Positions 56,407 through 64,000 of a stretch of DNA of 64,000 nt are shown here, one piece after another. Source of the stretch: Rhodoferax sp. (GTDB lineage Bacteria; Pseudomonadota; Gammaproteobacteria; Burkholderiales; Burkholderiaceae_C); assembly GCF_030653815.1 (NCBI RefSeq), contig NZ_JAURYQ010000037.1, positions 1 through 64,000 on the forward strand, given 5' to 3'. The position numbers were made by a program, and so were the translations under genes. The notes under the pieces were generated by a model. It was given only the letters and a program-made list of their open reading frames with translations. It was not told where the DNA came from and ran no database searches. Numbering within the stretch: the stretch's first letter is position 1; each line of letters begins with the position of its first letter.

Positions 56407-58521
56407 ATGACGATGTTCAACAAAGTAAGCAAGACGTTTCAATGGGGTCAGCACACGGTCACCATGGAAACCGGCGAAATCGCCCGCCAGGCCACCGGCG
56501 CCGTGCTGCTCGACATGGACGGCACCGTGGTGCTGGCCACAGTGGTCGCCAAGACCGATTCCAAACCAGGCCAGGATTTCTTTCCCCTGACCGTGGATTA
56601 CGCTGAAAAGTCCTACGCCGCCGGCAAGATTCCGGGCAGCTTCTTCAAGCGTGAAGGCCGTCCCAGCGAGCTCGAAACACTGACCTGCCGCCTGATTGAC
56701 CGGCCGATCCGTCCGCTGTTCCCGGAAGGCTTCTTCAACGAAGTTCAGGTCATCATCCATGTGGTGAGCCTGAACCCTGAAGTGCAGGCGGATATTGCCG
56801 CCATGATCGCCACCAGTGCGGCGCTGTCGATCAGCGGCATCCCGTTCAACGGCCCGATCGGTGCGGCCCGCGTGGGTTACATCAACGGCGAATACGTGCT
56901 CAACCCCGGTCAGACCCAGCTCAAAGGCAGCCAGCTCGACCTGGTGGTGGCCGGTACCGAAGCTGCCGTGCTGATGGTTGAGTCGGAAGCCGACCAGTTG
57001 CCTGAAGACATCATGCTGGGTGCCGTGGTGTTTGGTCACACCCAGGGTGCAATTGCCATCAATGCCATTCACGAGTTGGTGCGCGATGCCGGCAAGCCCG
57101 CCTGGGACTGGCAAGCGCCTGCCCGCGACGAAGCACTGATCGCCAAGGTCGGCGCGCTGGCCAATGACAAATTGACGGCTGCCTACCAGATCCGCAACAA
57201 GCAAGCCCGCACCCAGGCCTGCCGCTCGGCTTACGCTGACGTCATGGAAGGCCTGAAGGCCGACGGCGTGGCCTTTGATTCGGTCAAGGTCGAAAGCATG
57301 CTGTTCGACATCGAAGCCCGCCTGGTGCGTGGCCAGATTCTGGCCGGTGAGCCGCGTATTGACGGTCGCGACACCCGCACTGTGCGCCCCATCGAGATCC
57401 GCAACAGCGTGTTGCCACGGACCCACGGTTCCTCTCTGTTCACCCGCGGTGAAACCCAGGCGCTGGTGGTCACCACCCTGGGCACCGAGCGCGACGCACA
57501 ACGCATTGACGCGCTGGCCGGTGACTTTGAAGACCGCTTCATGCTGCACTACAACATGCCTCCCTTTGCCACCGGTGAAGCGGGTCGTTTTGGCACACCG
57601 AAGCGCCGTGAAATCGGTCACGGCCGTCTGGCCAAGCGGGCCCTGGTGGCCGTGCTGCCGACCAAGGAAGATTTTCCCTACACCATGCGTGTCGTGTCTG
57701 AAGTGACCGAATCCAACGGTTCGTCCTCGATGGCGTCGGTGTGCGGTGGCTGCCTGAGCCTGATGGACGCCGGCGTGCCCTTGAAAGCGCACGTGGCGGG
57801 TATTGCGATGGGCCTGATCAAGGAAGACAACCGCTTTGCCGTGCTGACCGACATTCTGGGTGACGAAGATCACCTCGGCGACATGGACTTCAAGGTGGCC
57901 GGTACCACCAGCGGTATCACCGCCTTGCAGATGGACATCAAGATCCAGGGCATCACCAAGGAAATCATGCAGGTCGCGCTGGCGCAGGCCAAGGAAGCCC
58001 GCATGCACATTCTGGGCAAGATGACCGAAGCCATGGCCGAGGCCAAGACCGAAGTGTCCACTTTTGCACCGCGTCTGTTCACCATGAAGATCAATCCCGA
58101 GAAAATTCGCGATGTGATCGGCAAGGGCGGCTCAGTCATTCGCGCGCTGACCGAAGAAACCGGCACGCAGATCAACATCGACGAAGACGGCACCATCACC
58201 ATTGCCTCGGCAGACCCGGCCAAGGCCGAAGAAGCCAAGCGCCGCATCGAGCAGATCACTGCCGAAGTTGAAATCGGCAAGGTCTATGAAGGTCCGGTCG
58301 TCAAGATCCTTGACTTCGGCGCGCTGATCAACCTGCTGCCCGGTAAGGATGGCTTGCTGCACATCAGCCAGATCGCCCATGAGCGCGTCGAGAAAGTCAC
58401 CGACTACTTGTCGGAAGGCCAGATCGTCAAGGTCAAGGTCATGGAAACCGATGAAAAGGGCCGCATCAAGCTGTCGATGAAGGCGCTGCTGGAGCGCCCG
58501 GCACAGGAAAACCGCGGTTGA
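56407..58521 (+). CDS. pnp: Polyribonucleotide nucleotidyltransferase (PNPase)
   Basis: 3'-to-5' phosphorolytic exoribonuclease of mRNA decay. Start ATG 56407 ([14 protein letters not shown]) gives 704 residues. Two RNase PH domains (about 10-230 and 310-540) surround a helical domain. A KH domain ([20 protein letters not shown] near 560) and an S1 domain ([19 protein letters not shown] near 625) bind RNA. The ribosome site is AGGAG seven to eight bases upstream. Length matches E. coli (711). Confidence 0.97.
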   Translation: MTMFNKVSKTFQWGQHTVTMETGEIARQATGAVLLDMDGTVVLATVVAKTDSKPGQDFFPLTVDYAEKSYAAGKIPGSFFKREGRPSELETLTCRLIDRPIRPLFPEGFFNEVQVIIHVVSLNPEVQADIAAMIATSAALSISGIPFNGPIGAARVGYINGEYVLNPGQTQLKGSQLDLVVAGTEAAVLMVESEADQLPEDIMLGAVVFGHTQGAIAINAIHELVRDAGKPAWDWQAPARDEALIAKVGALANDKLTAAYQIRNKQARTQACRSAYADVMEGLKADGVAFDSVKVESMLFDIEARLVRGQILAGEPRIDGRDTRTVRPIEIRNSVLPRTHGSSLFTRGETQALVVTTLGTERDAQRIDALAGDFEDRFMLHYNMPPFATGEAGRFGTPKRREIGHGRLAKRALVAVLPTKEDFPYTMRVVSEVTESNGSSSMASVCGGCLSLMDAGVPLKAHVAGIAMGLIKEDNRFAVLTDILGDEDHLGDMDFKVAGTTSGITALQMDIKIQGITKEIMQVALAQAKEARMHILGKMTEAMAEAKTEVSTFAPRLFTMKINPEKIRDVIGKGGSVIRALTEETGTQINIDEDGTITIASADPAKAEEAKRRIEQITAEVEIGKVYEGPVVKILDFGALINLLPGKDGLLHISQIAHERVEKVTDYLSEGQIVKVKVMETDEKGRIKLSMKALLERPAQENRG

Positions 58522-58585
58522 TGAACTGAGGCTGCCACACACATGACAGTCTTTGGTTTTATTCGAAGCCAGAGGCGAATCCCTC

Positions 58586-59581
58586 ATGAAAGCGATTGAA
58601 ATCACCAGCTTTGGCGCCCCGGACGTGTTGCGTCTGGCAGAGCGTCCCGTGCCGCTTGCAGGCCCGGGGGAGTTGCGCATTCGCGTGACTGCCAGTGGCA
58701 TCAATCGCCCGGATGTGTTGCAGCGCCTGGGCCTGTACCCGGTGCCACCGGGTGCGTCGGACATTCCCGGGCTCGAAGTCGCCGGGGTGATCGACCAGGG
58801 TGACGCCGGGGAACTGGCCGCTGCTGGGCTGCAGCTGGGTGACCGGGTGTGTGCTTTGGTGACGGGTGGTGGTTACGCACAATGGTGCGTGGCCCCGATA
58901 GGGCAATGTTTGCCGGTGCCTGCCGGTCTGACGGATGTCGAGGCGGCGAGTCTGCCCGAGACCTTCTTTACGGTCTGGAGCAACCTGATGGACCGGGGCC
59001 ACCTGGTGGCCGGTGAGACGGTGTTGATCCAAGGCGGTACCAGCGGCATCGGCGTGACGGCGATCCAGTTGGCCAAGGCCTTGGGTGCGCGTGTGTTTGC
59101 GACCGCGGGCAGTGATGAAAAGTGTGCGGCTTGTCTGGCCTTGGGGGCGGATGCCGCCATCAACTACAAGACGCATGATTTTCAGACCGAGGTGGCCCGG
59201 CTGACCGATGGTCAGGGTGTCGATGTGATCCTGGACATGGTGGCAGGTGATTATGTGGCCAGGGAAGTGCAGAGCTTGCGCGAAGATGGCCGGCTGGTCA
59301 TCATCGCCGTGCAAGGGGGCACCAAAAGTGAATTCAACGCGGGTCTGGTGCTGCGTCGCCGCCTGACGGTGACGGGGTCCACCTTGCGGCCACGCCCGGT
59401 GGCTTTCAAGGCGGCGATTGCGCAAGCCTGTTTGAAGTCGGTGTGGCCGATGCTGGCGTCTGGCCAGATCAAGCCGGTGATTCACAGTGTGTTTGATGCC
59501 GTTGAGGCGGCCAGGGCACACGCCCTGATGGAAACCAACCAGCATGTTGGAAAAATTGTTTTGACATGGGAAAAAGCATGA
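58586..59581 (+). CDS. NAD(P)H quinone oxidoreductase, QorA/PIG3-like
   Basis: A 331-residue zinc-independent medium-chain dehydrogenase/reductase. ATG 58586 ([21 protein letters not shown]) is the start. The N-terminal GroES-like half is followed by the cofactor motif [25 protein letters not shown] near 140-164. It ends [17 protein letters not shown], a PIG3-type C-terminus. It lacks the structural zinc Cys cluster. It would reduce quinones with NADPH. It overlaps tpiA by 4 bp. Confidence 0.92.
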   Translation: MKAIEITSFGAPDVLRLAERPVPLAGPGELRIRVTASGINRPDVLQRLGLYPVPPGASDIPGLEVAGVIDQGDAGELAAAGLQLGDRVCALVTGGGYAQWCVAPIGQCLPVPAGLTDVEAASLPETFFTVWSNLMDRGHLVAGETVLIQGGTSGIGVTAIQLAKALGARVFATAGSDEKCAACLALGADAAINYKTHDFQTEVARLTDGQGVDVILDMVAGDYVAREVQSLREDGRLVIIAVQGGTKSEFNAGLVLRRRLTVTGSTLRPRPVAFKAAIAQACLKSVWPMLASGQIKPVIHSVFDAVEAARAHALMETNQHVGKIVLTWEKA

Positions 59582-60321
59582 AAAAGAAGCTGATCGCAGG
59601 CAACTGGAAGATGAACGGCAGCCTGGCTGCCAATGAAGCCTTGCTCAAGGCCTTGTTGGCGGGCGTGGGCCAACCTGCCTGTCAGGTTGCCGTCTGTGTG
59701 CCCGCTGTGTATCTGGCGCAATGTCAGGCCTTGCTGGCGGGGGGCGTGATCGAGCTCGGCGCACAAGACGTTTCCGCGCACGAGAGTGGTGCCTACACCG
59801 GTGAAATTGCGCCCGCCATGCTCAAGGAGTTTGGCGCGCGTTATGTCATCGTGGGGCATTCGGAGCGACGCCAGTACCATGGCGAAACCGATGAACTGGT
59901 GGCGGCCAAGGCGCAGCGCGCACTCAGCGCCGGCATCACGCCGATTGTGTGCGTCGGTGAAACCCTGGCAGAACGTGAAGCCGGTCATACTGAAGAGGTC
60001 GTCAAGCGTCAATTGGCCGCGGTGATTCACACCAACGGCCATTGCATCAGCGAAGTGGTCGTGGCGTATGAACCCGTGTGGGCGATTGGCACCGGGCTTT
60101 CTGCCACTGCAGAGCAGGCCCAGCAGGTACACGCCGTGTTGCGGGCGCAGTTGAAGGCGGCGTCGCCCAACGCGGATCGCATTCCCCTGCTTTATGGCGG
60201 CAGCATGAACGCAGCCAATGCCAAGAGCCTGTTGGCGCAAGCCGACATTGACGGTGGCCTGATTGGCGGTGCCGCACTCAAGGCGCCTGATTTTCTGACC
60301 ATCATTGCGGCTGCCTCCTGA
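59578..60321 (+). CDS. tpiA: Triosephosphate isomerase
   Basis: Interconverts dihydroxyacetone phosphate and glyceraldehyde 3-phosphate. The 247-residue barrel has Asn9/Lys11 in GNWKMNG, catalytic His near 94 in VGHSERR and catalytic Glu near 165 in [11 protein letters not shown]. The phosphate-binding GGSMN and GGAALK occur late. ATG 59578 overlaps the qor stop by 4 bp; ATG 59566 (MGKSMKKKL) is an alternative. secG follows, the usual order. Confidence 0.97.
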   Translation: MKKKLIAGNWKMNGSLAANEALLKALLAGVGQPACQVAVCVPAVYLAQCQALLAGGVIELGAQDVSAHESGAYTGEIAPAMLKEFGARYVIVGHSERRQYHGETDELVAAKAQRALSAGITPIVCVGETLAEREAGHTEEVVKRQLAAVIHTNGHCISEVVVAYEPVWAIGTGLSATAEQAQQVHAVLRAQLKAASPNADRIPLLYGGSMNAANAKSLLAQADIDGGLIGGAALKAPDFLTIIAAAS

Positions 60322-60359
60322 TTCAGGGCGTCGCAAATTATTTATTCTGGAGTTGATTT

Positions 60360-60713
60360 ATGAATGTTTTATTGACAGTGATGTTGGCGGTACAAATGAT
60401 TTCCGCCATAGCCATGGTGGCCTTGATTCTGGTGCAGCACGGCAAAGGCGCTGACATGGGTGCGGCCTTTGGCAGCGGGGGTTCTGGCAGTCTGTTTGGT
60501 GCCAGCGGCAGCGCCAATTTCCTGTCTCGCACGACCGCCGTGTTGGCGACCTTGTTCTTCGCCAGCACCTTGATGTTGGCTTACTTTGGTTCAGTGCGTC
60601 CGGCCGCCAGTTCGGGCAGCGTGCTTGAAAACACAAGCTTGAATGCACCGGTTCCAGCGGCCTTGCCGCCGCTTCAGGCAGCATCCGGTGCCGGGCAAAT
60701 TCCAGCCAAATAA
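60360..60713 (+). CDS. secG: Preprotein translocase subunit SecG
   Basis: A 117-residue SecYEG subunit with two membrane segments (about 2-22 and 54-76). Between them is the signature loop GADMGAAFGSGGSGSLFGASGS. The C-terminal tail is Ala/Pro-rich. GGAG precedes the start by about eight bases. tpiA-secG followed by tRNA-Leu and nuo is a common arrangement. Confidence 0.96.
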   Translation: MNVLLTVMLAVQMISAIAMVALILVQHGKGADMGAAFGSGGSGSLFGASGSANFLSRTTAVLATLFFASTLMLAYFGSVRPAASSGSVLENTSLNAPVPAALPPLQAASGAGQIPAK

Positions 60714-60776
60714 TTGCTGATGAAAATGCCTTCTCCTCAGGGAATGTGAGGGGATTTCAGGGTAAACTCTATGTTG

Positions 60777-60820
60777 ACCGGTTGCGGTAAAGGTGTAGAG
60801 ACACCGGGCAGTTAACCGGT
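60777..60820 (+). repeat. Nested inverted repeats before tRNA-Leu
   Basis: Outer arms ACCGGTT (60777-60783) and AACCGGT (60814-60820) enclose an inner hairpin, GGTGT-AGAG-ACACC (60792-60805). The block ends 11 bases before the tRNA 5' end. A TTGACC hexamer at 60774-60779 could be a -35 element with weak TAGAGA at 60796-60801, so the repeats may overlap a promoter. Confidence 0.55.
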
Positions 60821-60831
60821 TTGCAAAAACA

Positions 60832-60916
60832 GCCGTCGTGGTGAAATTGGTAGACACGCTATCTTGAGGTGGTAGTGGCGAAAGCTGTGCGAGTTCGAGT
60901 CTCGCCGACGGCACCA
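60832..60916 (+). tRNA. tRNA-Leu(GAG)
   Basis: An 85-base class II tRNA with encoded CCA. Acceptor GCCGTCG pairs with CGACGGC, the anticodon stem is CTATC/GGTAG with loop TTGAGGT (anticodon GAG), and the long variable arm is TGGCGAAAGCTGT. The T loop is TTCGAGT. It lies between secG and nuoA. Confidence 0.96.
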
Positions 60917-60924
60917 TTCAACAT

Positions 60925-60950
60925 GTTTGACGCAGATCAAGGCGTCAAAC
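60925..60950. promoter_or_regulatory. Inverted repeat with FNR-like core before nuoA
   Basis: GTTTGACG and CGTCAAAC form an 8-bp inverted repeat with a 10-base loop. Overlapping it, TTGAC-GCAG-ATCAA (60927-60940) matches the FNR consensus at 9 of 10 half-site positions, 41 bp before the nuoA ATG. It could be a regulator site, a weak tRNA processing hairpin or both. Confidence 0.5.
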
Positions 60951-60974
60951 AGTCCATTGAATACACTGAAGAAT

Positions 60975-61334
60975 ATGAACATTGAACAATATTTACCAGT
61001 CCTTCTTTTCATTCTGGTAGGCATTTCGGTCGGTGTCATGCCTCAGGTCATTGGTTATATTCTTGGCCCCAATCGGCCAGATGCAGCAAAAAATTCCCCC
61101 TATGAATGCGGTTTCGAAGCTTTCGGCGATGCCCGGATGAAATTCGATGTTCGTTACTACCTGATTGCCATTCTTTTTATTTTGTTCGATCTGGAAACGG
61201 CCTTGCTGTTTCCGTGGGCCATCGCGCTCAAGGAGCTCGGACTGGTGGGCTTTTTGGTGGGTCTGGAAATTGTGACCATTCTGACCATTGGCTTTGTTTA
61301 CATGTGGATCAAAGGCGCCCTCGATTGGGAGTAA
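60975..61334 (+). CDS. nuoA: NADH-quinone oxidoreductase subunit A
   Basis: A 119-residue membrane subunit of complex I. ATG 60975 ([16 protein letters not shown]) is the start. Three membrane segments surround the conserved loop [23 protein letters not shown] cysteine and acidic residues in this loop lie near the quinone channel. It heads the nuo operon, and nuoB starts 4 bp downstream. Confidence 0.97.
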   Translation: MNIEQYLPVLLFILVGISVGVMPQVIGYILGPNRPDAAKNSPYECGFEAFGDARMKFDVRYYLIAILFILFDLETALLFPWAIALKELGLVGFLVGLEIVTILTIGFVYMWIKGALDWE

Positions 61335-61338
61335 GACG

Positions 61339-61818
61339 ATGATTGAAGGTATTCTCAAAGAGGGTTTTGTCACCACGAGCTACGACTCTGTGGTGAACTG
61401 GGCCAAGACCGGCTCTGTCTGGCCCATGACGTTTGGTTTGGCCTGCTGTGCGGTTGAAATGATGCATGCTGCCGCAGCGCGTTATGACATCAGCCGTTTC
61501 GGTGCCGAGGTGTTTCGGCCGAGTCCGCGCCAGTCCGACCTCATCATTGTGGCGGGCACCCTGACCAACAAAATGGCGCCTGCTTTTCGCAAGGTGTATG
61601 ACCAGATGGCCGAGCCGCGCTGGGTGATCAGCATGGGCTCTTGCGCCAATGGGGGTGGCTACTACCACTACAGTTATTCGGTGGTGCGAGGCTGTGACCG
61701 CATTGTTCCGGTCGACGTGTATGTGCCTGGCTGTCCGCCCACGGCAGAAGCGTTGATTTACGGGATCATCCAGTTGCAGCGCAAGATTCGCCGCACGCAA
61801 ACGATTGCTCGCACTTAA
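61339..61818 (+). CDS. nuoB: NADH-quinone oxidoreductase subunit B
   Basis: A 159-residue peripheral subunit carrying cluster N2, the last iron-sulfur centre before quinone. Ligands are the tandem Cys in [10 protein letters not shown], Cys in GSCANGGG and Cys in [13 protein letters not shown] 61339 has GGAG seven bases upstream. Confidence 0.97.
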   Translation: MIEGILKEGFVTTSYDSVVNWAKTGSVWPMTFGLACCAVEMMHAAAARYDISRFGAEVFRPSPRQSDLIIVAGTLTNKMAPAFRKVYDQMAEPRWVISMGSCANGGGYYHYSYSVVRGCDRIVPVDVYVPGCPPTAEALIYGIIQLQRKIRRTQTIART

Positions 61819-61828
61819 AGGGTCCACG

Positions 61829-62440
61829 ATGACTGTGTATGCTGTAAACCCACACACGCTCAAAACGCAGATCGATGCGGCTTTGGGTGATCTGGTCAAG
61901 AGTAGCGTGGTGGCGCTCGATGAACTCACGGTGGTGGTGGATGCTGCCAATTATTTCCAGGCGGCCCAAATTCTTCGCGACCACCCTGCTTGCTGCTTTG
62001 AGCAAATGGTGGATTTGTGCGGTGTGGATTACCTGACCTACAAAAACGAAACCTGGCCTGGTCCAAGGTTTTGCGTGGTGTTGCACCTGCTGTCGGTGAG
62101 TCTGAACCAGCGTGTGCGACTGAAGGCCTTTGTGCCTGATGACCTGGCGCCCGTCATGCCGTCAATCTGCGGGCTTTGGAGCGGCGCCAACTGGTTTGAG
62201 CGTGAAGCCTTCGATTTGTTTGGCATTGTGTTCGAAGGTCATGATGACCTGCGCCGCATCCTGACCGATTACGGTTTTATTGGTCACCCCTTCCGCAAGG
62301 ACTTCCCCATGCTGGGCAATGTGGAAATGCGCTACGACGCAGAGCAAAAACGTGTGGTCTACCAGCCGGTCACGATCGAGCCGCGCGAAATCACACCACG
62401 CATCATCCGTGAAGAGAACTACGGAGGCCCTGCTAACTAG
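61829..62440 (+). CDS. nuoC: NADH-quinone oxidoreductase subunit C
   Basis: A 203-residue 30-kDa-type subunit of the complex I hydrophilic arm. ATG 61829 ([16 protein letters not shown]) has AAAGGG before it. The family signature [39 protein letters not shown] is at about 117-155. It is separate from nuoD here, not fused as in E. coli. Confidence 0.97.
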   Translation: MTVYAVNPHTLKTQIDAALGDLVKSSVVALDELTVVVDAANYFQAAQILRDHPACCFEQMVDLCGVDYLTYKNETWPGPRFCVVLHLLSVSLNQRVRLKAFVPDDLAPVMPSICGLWSGANWFEREAFDLFGIVFEGHDDLRRILTDYGFIGHPFRKDFPMLGNVEMRYDAEQKRVVYQPVTIEPREITPRIIREENYGGPAN

Positions 62441-62451
62441 CAGTTTGACAC

Positions 62452-63705
62452 ATGGCTGATATCAAGAACTACACCCTGAACTTTGGTCCGCAGCACCCGG
62501 CTGCGCACGGCGTCTTGCGCTTGGTGCTGGAGCTCGATGGCGAGGTCATCCAGCGCGCCGACCCGCACATCGGCCTGCTGCATCGTGCCACCGAAAAACT
62601 TGCCGAGAGCAAGACCTACATCCAGGCCCTGCCTTACATGGACCGTCTCGACTACATGTCGATGATGTGCAATGAGCAGGCCTATTGCCTGGCCATTGAA
62701 AAAATGCTGGAACTTGACGTGCCCTTGCGGGCCCAGTACATCCGCGTCATGTTTGCCGAAATCACGCGCCTGCTCAACCACTTGCTGTGGGTTGGGGCGC
62801 ACGCCATCGACTGCGGCGCCATGACGGTCATGCTGTTTGCCTTCCGTGAACGTGAAGACCTGCTGGATATCTACGAGGCCGTCAGTGGCGCCCGCATGCA
62901 CGCAGCCTATATCCGCCCGGGCGGTGTCTACCGTGATCTGCCTGACACCATGCCGCGCCATTCGCCCAACAAGATTCGCAGCGCCAAATCCACCGATGCG
63001 CTGAACCGCAACCGTGATGGCAGCCTGCTGGATTTCATTGACGACTTCACCCGGCGCTTTCCCACATACCTGGCCGAATACCACACACTGTTGACCGACA
63101 ACCGCATCTGGAAGCAGCGCACCGTTGGCATTGGTGTGGTCACGCCTGAGCGTGCCCTGAACCTCGGTTTTACCGGCCCCATGCTGCGCGGTTCAGGCAT
63201 TGCCTGGGACCTGCGTAAAAAGCAGCCCTACGAGGTTTATGACCAGCTTGACTTTGATATTCCGGTGGGCAAGACCGGCGACACCTACGACCGTTATCTG
63301 GTGCGCATGGAAGAGATGAAGCAGTCCAACCGCATCATCAAGCAGTGCGTCGACTGGCTGCGTGTCAACCCGGGTCCGGTCATCACCGACAACCACAAGA
63401 TTGCACCGCCTGACCGTGAGTCCATGAAATCCAACATGGAAGAACTGATTCACCACTTCAAGCTGTTCACTGAAGGTTTCTCGGTGCCCGAAGGCGAGGC
63501 TTATGCGGCCATTGAGCATCCGAAAGGCGAGTTTGGTATCTACCTCATCAGTGACGGTGCCAACAAACCTTACCGCCTCAAGATTCGCCCGCCGGCTTTT
63601 GTGCATCTCGCCGCTCTTGACGAGATGGGCAAGGGCCACATGATTGCCGATGCGGTGGCGATCATTGGAACGATGGACATTGTGTTTGGGGAAGTTGACC
63701 GATGA
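62452..63705 (+). CDS. nuoD: NADH-quinone oxidoreductase subunit D
   Basis: A 417-residue 49-kDa subunit forming the quinone-binding cavity with NuoB. Starts [31 protein letters not shown], with the quinone-site His in PQHPAAHG. Later blocks are [23 protein letters not shown] and the end [26 protein letters not shown]. No close ribosome site is visible. nuoE overlaps its stop by 4 bp. Confidence 0.97.
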   Translation: MADIKNYTLNFGPQHPAAHGVLRLVLELDGEVIQRADPHIGLLHRATEKLAESKTYIQALPYMDRLDYMSMMCNEQAYCLAIEKMLELDVPLRAQYIRVMFAEITRLLNHLLWVGAHAIDCGAMTVMLFAFREREDLLDIYEAVSGARMHAAYIRPGGVYRDLPDTMPRHSPNKIRSAKSTDALNRNRDGSLLDFIDDFTRRFPTYLAEYHTLLTDNRIWKQRTVGIGVVTPERALNLGFTGPMLRGSGIAWDLRKKQPYEVYDQLDFDIPVGKTGDTYDRYLVRMEEMKQSNRIIKQCVDWLRVNPGPVITDNHKIAPPDRESMKSNMEELIHHFKLFTEGFSVPEGEAYAAIEHPKGEFGIYLISDGANKPYRLKIRPPAFVHLAALDEMGKGHMIADAVAIIGTMDIVFGEVDR

Positions 63706-64000
63706 TTTCTGAAGAATCCAAAGCGCGCTTCGCCAAAGAAGTTGCAAAGTACCCGGCTGATCAAAAGCAGTCGGCGGTGATGGCTTGTTTGACCATCGTC
63801 CAGCAGGAGTTGGGCTATGTCAGCGCCGAGAGCGAACAGCTGGTGGCGGACTACCTGGGCATGCCGGCCATTGCGGTGCACGAGGTCACCAGCTTTTACA
63901 ACATGTACAACCAGCAACCGGTGGGCAAGTACAAGCTCAACGTCTGCACCAATTTGCCGTGCCAGTTACGCGATGGCGGCAAAGCCATGGCCCACCTGAA
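63702..64000 (+). CDS. nuoE: NADH-quinone oxidoreductase subunit E (partial)
   Basis: The first 99 codons of the 24-kDa subunit, cut by the window end. It starts [20 protein letters not shown] at an ATGA overlap with nuoD, with GGGGAAG upstream. The helical N-terminal domain ([27 protein letters not shown]) is followed by the thioredoxin-like domain. Its first two [2Fe-2S] ligands are in CTNLPC. The remaining two Cys would lie outside. Confidence 0.95.
   Translation, partial: MISEESKARFAKEVAKYPADQKQSAVMACLTIVQQELGYVSAESEQLVADYLGMPAIAVHEVTSFYNMYNQQPVGKYKLNVCTNLPCQLRDGGKAMAHL

Noticed and set aside
56401..58008. 535-codon minus-strand open frame
   Set aside because: It mirrors pnp and is rich in His, Gly and Gln as expected of an antisense shadow; no recognisable domain.

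Overview
The window reads as a chromosomal segment of a betaproteobacterium of the order Burkholderiales, most likely family Comamonadaceae and close to Rhodoferax. This is inferred from gene content, gene order and moderately high GC: pepN-fbp, folC-dedD-cvpA-purF-metZ-gltX, algC-waaC-waaA, rpsO-pnp-qor-tpiA-secG-tRNA-Leu-nuoABCDE and pcm-rhodanese-tolC. No database search was possible. I see no CRISPR array, rRNA operon, intact insertion sequence or prophage.

Layout. 0-6 kb (mostly minus strand): a tRNA-Thr, fbp and pepN, prfB with an intact programmed +1 frameshift, and an alpha/beta hydrolase. 6-14.6 kb (mixed): an acyl-CoA synthetase, an aldo/keto reductase, a YbaK-like deacylase, plsY with a His-rich tail, a class I glutamine amidotransferase, yajQ paired with a degenerate HD-domain protein, murB and an NDUFA9-like SDR. 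14.7-16.8 kb (minus): argG, ppnP and an ArsC/Spx-like reductase. 16.9-24 kb (plus): folC, a SPOR-domain protein, cvpA, purF, metZ and gltX, then tRNA-Ala, tRNA-Glu and tRNA-Asp with a strong terminator. The Glu-Asp spacer folds into four hairpins that all carry GCAA loops. 24-30 kb: a LysE exporter, an EamA transporter, an O6-alkylguanine transferase, and algC-waaC-waaA for sugar-phosphate, lipopolysaccharide heptose and Kdo metabolism.

29.9-35 kb is the accessory part. A hipBA-type toxin-antitoxin pair has two matching operator-like palindromes. Next comes a decaheme cytochrome (MtrA/MtoA/DmsE type) with an MtrB/PioB-type porin. A perfect FNR/ANR box lies upstream of the cytochrome gene. These two genes could form a conduit carrying electrons across the outer membrane, but no outer-surface cytochrome (MtrC type) or inner-membrane quinol oxidase (CymA type) lies beside them. 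The block sits between waaA and tolC and is bordered by palindromic repeats.

35-53.4 kb is rich in export and stress genes. A TetR-adaptor-RND operon runs on through pcm and a rhodanese gene to tolC, which could supply its outer membrane channel. msrA, clpS and clpA follow, then a DsbC/G-like lipoprotein. A complete adaptor-pump-channel RND operon has a divergent AcrR-like repressor, and the gap between them holds a site very like the E. coli AcrR operator. 53.4-64 kb: tsaD, an orphan ABC substrate-binding protein, rpsO, pnp with a long leader hairpin, a quinone oxidoreductase, tpiA, secG, tRNA-Leu and the start of the complex I operon. nuoE runs off the window end.

The most notable parts are the decaheme conduit with its FNR box and leader hairpin, the HipA homologue without the usual autophosphorylated serine, the GCAA-hairpin tRNA spacer, and the dispersed palindromic repeat at 14.6 and 35.0 kb.
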